A stretch of 64,000 bases of DNA, from NCBI RefSeq assembly GCF_024808875.1, contig NZ_JANUCT010000002.1:1-64000 (forward strand), read 5' to 3'. This DNA comes from Methylohalomonas lacus (GTDB lineage Bacteria; Pseudomonadota; Gammaproteobacteria; Methylohalomonadales; Methylohalomonadaceae). Numbering within the stretch: the first letter of the stretch is position 1; every line of letters starts with the position of its first letter. Both the position numbers and the translations under genes were made by a program. The notes below the pieces were generated by a model. That model was not told the origin of the DNA. It worked only from the letters and a program-made list of their open reading frames with translations, and did no database searches. Shown in pieces: positions 58,427 to 64,000 of this stretch.

Positions 58427-59977
58427 TTAGAGCAGCACGATGTCATACTGTTCCTGATCGTAGAGCGTTTCCACCTGGAAAGTAATCGAGCGGCCGATGA
58501 ACGCCTCGAGTTCGGCGACGCTGGTGGACTCATCGTCGAGCAGCATGTCGACCACCGGCTGCGAGGCGATCACCAGCAGTTTCTTGGCATCGAACTGGCG
58601 TACCTCGCGCAGGATTTCGCGGAATATTTCGTAACAGACACTCTCTGCCGTCTTGACGCTGCCGCGGCCGTGGCAGGTCGGGCAGGGTTCGCAGAGAACG
58701 TGTTCCAGGCTCTCACGCGTACGTTTACGCGTGATCTGCACCAGGCCCAGCGAGGTTACCTCACTGATAGCGACCTTGGAGTGGTCGCGCTCCAGATGCT
58801 TGTCCAGGGTACGCAGTACCTGGCGCTGGTGTTCGGTATCCTGCATGTCGATGAAGTCGACGATGATGATGCCACCGAGATTGCGCAGCCGCAGCTGACG
58901 GGCGATGGCATGGGTGGCCTCAAGGTTGGTCTTGAAGATCGTTTCCTCGAGATTGCGATGGCCGACAAAGGCACCGGTATTGATGTCGATGGTGGTCATC
59001 GCCTCGGTCTGGTCGATGTACAGGTGACCACCGGATTTGAGTTCCACGCGTCGGCCCAGCGATTTCTGGATCTCGTCCTCGACCGAATACAGATCGAGGA
59101 TCGGGTGCTCGCCGGTGTAAAGCTCGATGCGATCGACGAATTCGGGGATAAAGCGGCGCGCGAAGTCGGCCAGCCGATCATAGGATTCGCGTGAATCGAT
59201 GCGTACTTTCTCCGTTTCCGTATCGACCAGATCGCGCAAAGTGCGCATGAACAGCGGCAAGTCTTCATAGATCGTGCCGGGCGCGGTAATGCTGTCGATA
59301 CGGCCCTGGATGGAATGCCAGAGCCGGCAGAGGAAATCGATGTCCTTGCGGATCTTGTCATCGTTGACGCCTTCCGCCGCGGTGCGCACGATGAAACCGC
59401 CATTGTTCAGGACATCGACCGGCGGCAGCCGTGGCTGAATGCCGAGGTTGTCATGATCGCCGACGGCGATCGGTATGACACCGCTCTGGTATTGATAAAC
59501 CAGACCGCGCAGACGTTCACGTTCGGTTTCGTCCTCGATGCGCTGGGAAATGCCAATCGAGGGCGGGCAGTCGGGAATTAGCACCAGGTAGCGTGACGGA
59601 ATCGCCAGGCGCGTGGTCAGTCGCGCGCCCTTGCTGCCGATCGGGTCCTTGAGGACCTGCACTAGGACCTCGTCGCCCTCGTTGAGCAGGTGCTCGATCG
59701 CCGGTGTCCGTGTCAGGTTACTGGTATTGTCCGGCGCCTCGTCACTGTCGGGGTCGGTCAGATCATTGCGGTGCAGAAAGCCGGTGCGCGCCAGGCCCAT
59801 GTCGATAAATGCAGCCTGCATGCCCGGTAATACGCGCGATACGCGTCCCTTGTAGATGTTGCCGACGATACCGCGACGTTTGTCGCGTTCGATGTAGACT
59901 TCCTGCAGCACGCCGTTGTCGACCACGGCGACGCGTGTCTCCTGTGGCGTGACGTTGATCAGTATTTCCGAACTCAT
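58427..59977 (-). CDS. rng: Ribonuclease G
   Basis: 516 residues. Endonuclease of the RNase E/G family for 16S rRNA 5' maturation and mRNA decay. S1 domain at about 37-120 (GNIYKGRVSRVLPGMQAAFIDMG). Catalytic aspartates in GIIIVDFIDMQD and in TIDINTGAFVGHRN. Zinc-link CEPCPTCHG. The start at 59977 (MSSEILINVTPQETRVA) is the family start; an upstream ATG at 60022 is less likely. Confidence 0.96.
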   Translation of the reverse strand: MSSEILINVTPQETRVAVVDNGVLQEVYIERDKRRGIVGNIYKGRVSRVLPGMQAAFIDMGLARTGFLHRNDLTDPDSDEAPDNTSNLTRTPAIEHLLNEGDEVLVQVLKDPIGSKGARLTTRLAIPSRYLVLIPDCPPSIGISQRIEDETERERLRGLVYQYQSGVIPIAVGDHDNLGIQPRLPPVDVLNNGGFIVRTAAEGVNDDKIRKDIDFLCRLWHSIQGRIDSITAPGTIYEDLPLFMRTLRDLVDTETEKVRIDSRESYDRLADFARRFIPEFVDRIELYTGEHPILDLYSVEDEIQKSLGRRVELKSGGHLYIDQTEAMTTIDINTGAFVGHRNLEETIFKTNLEATHAIARQLRLRNLGGIIIVDFIDMQDTEHQRQVLRTLDKHLERDHSKVAISEVTSLGLVQITRKRTRESLEHVLCEPCPTCHGRGSVKTAESVCYEIFREILREVRQFDAKKLLVIASQPVVDMLLDDESTSVAELEAFIGRSITFQVETLYDQEQYDIVLL

Positions 59978-60288
59978 GTGCAATGCCTCAGTAGGCGGCT
60001 GCCAGACAACCCTGCTAACCATATCATAATCAAGCGTTTTCCGGTTTGCGGCCGACAGGCGGCCAGGTTGCCTCGCGGCGATATTTTACTCCCCTGAGAC
60101 GTGGAATTGATTTATTATTGCCGGTTTTTCCGCTGGCCCGGGCGCTGTAACATTGCGCTGCGTGTGCCGGGCAAACAGTCGGCTTTTGTAACAGCAGCCG
60201 TGCGATCAGGTCGCCAAATGCGAGCGGCGGCACAATCTCTAGCGAGTCACCACCTGTTCCTTCTCAATTATGACGTCCCGATGCCATC
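59978..60288. other. rng/glgC-like divergent intergenic region, no gene assigned
   Basis: 311 bases. AT-rich patches ACCATATCATAATC (60018-60031) and TTGATTTATTATTG (60108-60121) could hold divergent promoters, but no convincing -35/-10 pair was fixed. The maf gene that often lies upstream of rng in gammaproteobacteria is absent. A 67-codon minus-strand frame (60030-60233) has no recognisable features. Confidence 0.4.
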
Positions 60289-61482
60289 ATGTCCCTGAGC
60301 CATAAAGTCAATGTTGTTGTGCTGGCGGAGAGCGACGGCGCCGAACTCGAGCCGTTGACCGGTCAGCGCACCAAGTCGGCGGTACCGTTCGGCAGCAAGT
60401 ACCGGGTTATCGATTTCGCCCTGGCCAACTGTCTGCATTCTGAACTGCGTCGTGTTTTCGTGTTCAGCCAGTACAAATCCCATTCACTGGCGAAGCATCT
60501 GCGCGATGGCTGGTCGATATTCAATCCCGAACTGGGCGAATACATCACGCTGGTGCCGCCACAGATGCATGCCGGCAATGCCGGCTACACGGGCAGCGCC
60601 AACGCGCTCTACCAGAACCTGTTCATCCTGCGCCGCACCGGCGCTGAGCATGTCCTGGTTCTGCCCGGGGACGCCATCCACCGGATGGACTACGCGGCGC
60701 TGCTGGAGCAGCACATGAGCAGCCATGCCGATGTCACTGTGGTCTCGAAGGAAGCCGATCCGACCGATGCCGAGATGCGCCGCGGGCTGCAGCTGGGCGC
60801 GGGGCAGCGTATCGAGGCGCTGGTCGACAAGCCGGCCGAAGATCAGCCGGTCATGCTGGACATCATGGCAATCAGGCTGTCGGTACTGGAACAGGTGCTG
60901 GCCAGCGATCAGGCAGTCACTGGTCATGATTTGCTGGCCGATGTACTGCCGTTACTGGTGCGTGACTACCAGGTGCGTGCCTACCAGTTCGGTGGCAGCA
61001 GCGGCCGGGTCAGCCAGGATCGCTACTGGCGCGACCTGCATTCCATCGATAGTTACTTTGACGCCAACATGGACTTGCTGAAAAGCGAGCCGCCGCTGGA
61101 CCTGTACCAGGACGACTGGACCATACGCACCTACCAGGCACAAAGCCCGCCGGCACGTACCGTACCGGGGCGTTCCTGTAATGAGGGTATCTTTATCAAC
61201 TCGGTGGTGGGGGGCGGTACGGTTATCGCCGGTGGCGGCGTCAGCAACAGCATCCTGTTTCCACAGGTGCGGGTGGATGATGCCGCGACGCTGGAACACG
61301 CGATCGTCTTCGAGGGGGTGCGGATTGGTGAGCAGGCCCAGTTACGCAACTGCATCATTGACAAGTACGTGCAGATTCCGGCCGGTGAAACGATCGGTGT
61401 TGATGCCGAACGCGATGCGGCGCGCTTCACGGTCACGGAAAATGGTATTGTGGTGGTGCCCAAGGGCTATGTTTTTGAATGA
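60289..61482 (+). CDS. Glucose-1-phosphate adenylyltransferase-like protein with degenerate nucleotide loop
   Basis: 397 residues. The overall GlgC architecture is clear: KYRVIDFALANCLHSELRR, QYKSHSLAKHLRDGW, PGDAIHRMDY (catalytic Asp region), VDKPA (sugar-phosphate lysine), and a C-terminal left-handed beta helix (NSVVGGGTVIAGGGVSNSIL). The N-terminal glycine-rich nucleotide loop, normally L-A-G-G-R-G-x-R-L, reads VVLAESDGAELEPLT. The G-G-R-G and the second Arg are lost, and RAKPAV is RTKSAV. It may be a regulatory or inactive paralogue. No other glg gene lies nearby; glcD follows ten bases later. Confidence 0.85.
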   Translation: MSLSHKVNVVVLAESDGAELEPLTGQRTKSAVPFGSKYRVIDFALANCLHSELRRVFVFSQYKSHSLAKHLRDGWSIFNPELGEYITLVPPQMHAGNAGYTGSANALYQNLFILRRTGAEHVLVLPGDAIHRMDYAALLEQHMSSHADVTVVSKEADPTDAEMRRGLQLGAGQRIEALVDKPAEDQPVMLDIMAIRLSVLEQVLASDQAVTGHDLLADVLPLLVRDYQVRAYQFGGSSGRVSQDRYWRDLHSIDSYFDANMDLLKSEPPLDLYQDDWTIRTYQAQSPPARTVPGRSCNEGIFINSVVGGGTVIAGGGVSNSILFPQVRVDDAATLEHAIVFEGVRIGEQAQLRNCIIDKYVQIPAGETIGVDAERDAARFTVTENGIVVVPKGYVFE

Positions 61483-61491
61483 GTATCGCTG

Positions 61492-62991
61492 ATGAATGCA
61501 ACGGCGCCACACGGCAATACGACAGCGGCGGCAGGCGCGCGGCTGGGCGAGGTCATCGCCGCGCTTGAAACGCTGTTGCCCGCCGAGTCGGTGATCGTCG
61601 ATACCGAGCCGCGCCGGGTCTACGAATGCGATGGCCTGTCCGCCTACCGGCAGTTGCCGGGTTGCGTGGTGTTGCCGAATACGATCGCGCAGGTGCAGGC
61701 GGTGCTGCGCCTGTGCCATGAGCACCGCGTGCCGGTGGTCGCGCGCGGTGCCGGTACGGGCCTGTCGGGTGGCGCCCTGCCGATCGCCGAGGGCGTACTG
61801 CTGAGCCTGGCGAAGTTCAGCGATATTCTTGAAATTGATCCATTGGCGCGCACCGCCCGCGTCCAGCCGGGTGTGCGCAACATCAGCATCTCCGAGGCCG
61901 TCGCCGAATTCGGCCTGTTCTATGCGCCCGACCCGTCGTCACAGATCGCCTGCACCATCGGTGGCAACGTGGCCGAGAATTCCGGCGGCGTGCACTGTCT
62001 GAAGTACGGCCTCACCGTGCACAACGTACTCGGCATCAAGTTCATTACCAGCGATGGCGAACTGATCGAACTCGGCGGCCAGACGCTGGACTCGCCGGGG
62101 CTGGATTTACTGGCCCTGTTCAACGGTTCCGAGGGCATGCTTGGCGTCATCGTCGAGATTACCGTCAAGCTGCTGCCGCAGCCGCCGGTCACGGAAGTGT
62201 TGCTGGCGGCTTTCGATGACGTCGGTGCCGCCGGCAACGCGGTCGCCGCGATTATTGCCGCCGGTATCATCCCCGCCGGCCTGGAAATGATGGACCAGGG
62301 CATCACCCGCGCGGCCGAGGACTTCGTTCATGCCGGCTACCCGCGCGATGCCGCCGCGATCCTGTTGTGCGAACTCGACGGCATTGCCGAGGAAACCCGG
62401 GCCCAGTTGCAGGCCGTTGAACAGATTCTGCGCGACGCCGGCGCCAGCGATATCCGCGTCGCCGCCGACGCCGCCGCGCGGGCACGCTTCTGGGCCGGGC
62501 GCAAGGCGGCATTCCCCGCCAGCGGCCGTATCGCCCCAGACTACTACTGCATGGACGGCACCATTCCGCGCAAGTGCATTGCCGAAGTGCTGGAACGCAT
62601 CAGCGCTCTGGCGCGCGAACACGAGCTGGAAGTCGTCAACGTGTTTCATGCCGGCGACGGCAACTTGCACCCGCTGGTGCTGTACGACGTCAGCCAGCCC
62701 GGCGAGCTCGAGCGCGCCGAGCAGCTCGGCGGCAGAATCCTCGAGGCCTGCGTCGCCGCCGGCGGCACGGTCACCGGCGAACACGGTGTCGGTGTCGAGA
62801 AGATCAACCAGATGTGTGTGCAATTCAGCAGCGCCGAGCTGACGCAGTTTCATGCCGTCAAGGCTGCGTTCGACGAACACGGCCTGCTGAATCCCGGCAA
62901 GGCAGTGCCGACCCTGAACCGCTGTGCCGAATTCGGCCGCATGCATGTCCACCACGGCCAGATCAGTCACCCGGAACTGGAGCGCTTCTAG
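61492..62991 (+). CDS. glcD: Glycolate oxidase subunit GlcD
   Basis: 499 residues. FAD-linked oxidase of the glycolate oxidase complex (GlcDEF), oxidising glycolate to glyoxylate at the membrane. FAD-binding PCMH domain (about 55-235): VARGAGTGLSGGALPIAEG, DPSSQIACTIGGNVAENSGG and FNGSEGMLGVI. C-terminal FAD-oxidase domain with NVFHAGDGNLHP and TGEHGVGVEK. The next gene starts one base after its stop. Confidence 0.96.
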   Translation: MNATAPHGNTTAAAGARLGEVIAALETLLPAESVIVDTEPRRVYECDGLSAYRQLPGCVVLPNTIAQVQAVLRLCHEHRVPVVARGAGTGLSGGALPIAEGVLLSLAKFSDILEIDPLARTARVQPGVRNISISEAVAEFGLFYAPDPSSQIACTIGGNVAENSGGVHCLKYGLTVHNVLGIKFITSDGELIELGGQTLDSPGLDLLALFNGSEGMLGVIVEITVKLLPQPPVTEVLLAAFDDVGAAGNAVAAIIAAGIIPAGLEMMDQGITRAAEDFVHAGYPRDAAAILLCELDGIAEETRAQLQAVEQILRDAGASDIRVAADAAARARFWAGRKAAFPASGRIAPDYYCMDGTIPRKCIAEVLERISALAREHELEVVNVFHAGDGNLHPLVLYDVSQPGELERAEQLGGRILEACVAAGGTVTGEHGVGVEKINQMCVQFSSAELTQFHAVKAAFDEHGLLNPGKAVPTLNRCAEFGRMHVHHGQISHPELERF

Positions 62992-62992
62992 C

Positions 62993-63496
62993 ATGAATTT
63001 GCCCGACACCGCCCGCGCCGACGCGCTCGGCCTGCTGCAGGCCGAACAGCCGGCAAGCCTGCTGCTCAGTATCACCGACACGGCCCTGAACGAACGCATC
63101 CAGGCCGCGTTGCCGGATACGCCGCTGGAAACGATTGCGCCGGCGGATTTGCCGGATCGCGTTGTCGATTTACCGGTCTATGATGTCATTTTGCTGGTCG
63201 GCGTGATCGAGCAGCTGGACAAGCAAAGTGCGCACATCCTTATTGGCCGGCTGCGCGACCTGCATTCACGCCACCTGTTCCTGCTGGTGCGCACCGGCGA
63301 CCGCTGGACCGGGCTGGCCAGTCACTGGCAACGCAACGACCTGCTGGCGCACGGTTTTACGCTGCTGCACCACTATGACGATGACGGTGACTGGCAACTG
63401 TGCCGCTTCGAGCTCGACACCTACAAGGCGACGCCGGAGTGGCTGAACAGCAAGTACTGGGCGAACCCGGAACTGTTCGGTAAGTACCGCTGGTGA
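62993..63496 (+). CDS. DUF6231 family protein inside the glycolate oxidase operon
   Basis: 167 residues, no signal peptide or membrane segment. LPVYDVILLVGVIEQLDKQSAHILIGRL suggests a small alpha/beta domain, and the C-terminal WLNSKYWANPELFGKYRW matches what I remember of DUF6231 from pseudomonads. No function is known to me. It is sandwiched between glcD (one base gap) and glcE (GTGA overlap of 4 bases), so it is translated with the glycolate oxidase subunits. Confidence 0.78.
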   Translation: MNLPDTARADALGLLQAEQPASLLLSITDTALNERIQAALPDTPLETIAPADLPDRVVDLPVYDVILLVGVIEQLDKQSAHILIGRLRDLHSRHLFLLVRTGDRWTGLASHWQRNDLLAHGFTLLHHYDDDGDWQLCRFELDTYKATPEWLNSKYWANPELFGKYRW

Positions 63497-64000
63497 CCAC
63501 GACCGCGCCGACCATGGCCGACGGGCTGATCGCCGAACTGCAGGAACGCGTTCGCGCGGCGACGGCCGCCGCAACGCCGCTGGTCATTCATGGCAGCGGC
63601 AGCAAGGCGTTCTGCCGGCCAACGGTCACGGGCGAGCCGCTGGACGTCAGTGGTCTGACCGGCATCGTCGACTACGAACCGACCGAACTGGTCGTCACCG
63701 TGCGCGCCGGCACGCCGCTGGCCGAATTGCAGGCGGCGCTGGCGGCCGAGGGGCAGATGCTGGCGTTCGAACCGCCGGCGTTTGCCGCCACGGCGACGCT
63801 CGGCGGCACGGTCGCCTGTGGCCTGTCCGGGCCGCGCCGGCCGTACGCCGGTGCGTTGCGAGATTTCGTCCTCGGCGTGCGCTGTCTCAACGGCCACGGT
63901 GAAGACCTGCGTTTTGGCGGCCAGGTGATGAAGAACGTCGCCGGCTACGACATCGCCCGGCTGCAGGCCGGCGCCTACGGCCGCCTCGGCGTGTTGCTGG
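63493..64000 (+). CDS. glcE: Glycolate oxidase subunit GlcE, 5' part (runs off the window)
   Basis: A frame from the GTG at 63493 stays open to the window end (169 codons visible); an ATG at 63514 is an alternative start. VIHGSGSKAFCRP, LTGIVDYEPTELVVTVRAGTPLAELQ, GGTVACGLSGPRRP and GGQVMKNVAGYDIARLQAG are the GlcE FAD-binding domain. The start overlaps the DUF6231 stop. The family is about 350-380 residues, so roughly half is visible. Confidence 0.92.
   Translation, partial: MTTTAPTMADGLIAELQERVRAATAAATPLVIHGSGSKAFCRPTVTGEPLDVSGLTGIVDYEPTELVVTVRAGTPLAELQAALAAEGQMLAFEPPAFAATATLGGTVACGLSGPRRPYAGALRDFVLGVRCLNGHGEDLRFGGQVMKNVAGYDIARLQAGAYGRLGVLL

Noticed and set aside
60030-60233. A 67-codon minus-strand frame between rng and the GlgC-like gene
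   Set aside because: No Shine-Dalgarno sequence, no recognisable domain, arginine- and proline-rich composition typical of chance frames in GC-rich DNA; it also does not resemble the Maf protein expected in this neighbourhood.

Overview
The window is about 64 kb of GC-rich chromosome from a gammaproteobacterium. The gene orders are gammaproteobacterial. The mtaD / mtnA-gyrA-serC-pheA-hisC-tyrA-aroA-cmk-rpsA-ihfB run matches Pseudomonas-type chromosomes, and lapA-lapB-pyrF, nrdR-ribD-ribE-ribBA-ribH-nusB-thiL, yhdP-rng and nudJ-mnmA are also typical. No rRNA, tRNA, CRISPR array or prophage was seen. A sulfur-oxidiser-like lineage (Chromatiales or relatives) would fit the DsrE-like lipoprotein and the glycolate oxidase genes, but this is only a guess.

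Layout. 1-5066: the tail of a probable transposase, then roxA, purB, an aldo-keto reductase (tas) and a MarC membrane protein. 5100-5690: an AT-rich island with a broken foreign gene. 5684-7858: a redox cluster (Tat-exported MsrB, secreted DUF4174 protein, DUF2905 protein, 1-Cys peroxiredoxin). 8098-9764: pyrC-rnt. 9780 to about 11035: an IS110-family insertion sequence whose upstream non-coding end folds like a bridge RNA. 11395-32113: mtaD (minus strand), then a tightly packed + strand series for methionine salvage, gyrase, serine, aromatic amino acid and histidine synthesis, cmk, ribosomal protein S1, IHF-beta, LPS control (lapAB), pyrF, mfd and a CsiV-like protein. 32308-34492 (minus): methylthioinosine phosphorylase, hypoxanthine phosphoribosyltransferase and a DUF815 ATPase. 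34610-43981 (plus): NfeD protease and slipin, glyA behind a structured leader, and the riboflavin/nusB/thiL operon. 44024-49583: cupin, thioesterase, DsrE-like lipoprotein, glutamine amidotransferase, fumC, a single-domain response regulator and an NhaR-like regulator. 49777-59977 (minus): acnA, mnmA, nudJ, yhdP, rng. 60289-64000 (plus): a GlgC-like protein with a degenerate nucleotide loop, then glcD, a DUF6231 gene and the start of glcE.

How the genes work together. MtaD, the phosphorylase and MtnA form the methylthioinosine route of methionine salvage, and the phosphoribosyltransferase directly upstream of the phosphorylase can recover the hypoxanthine it releases. SerC, PheA, HisC, TyrA and AroA form a compact amino acid block. 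RibD, RibE, RibBA and RibH make riboflavin, but the GTP cyclohydrolase half of RibBA lacks its zinc cysteines, so that activity should come from elsewhere.

The most unusual content lies between genes. At least four dispersed repeat families occupy intergenic spaces. One composite family sits directly beside the stop codons of three minus-strand genes. Another forms 100-130 bp units with inverted CCGCAAATGAACGC-type ends.
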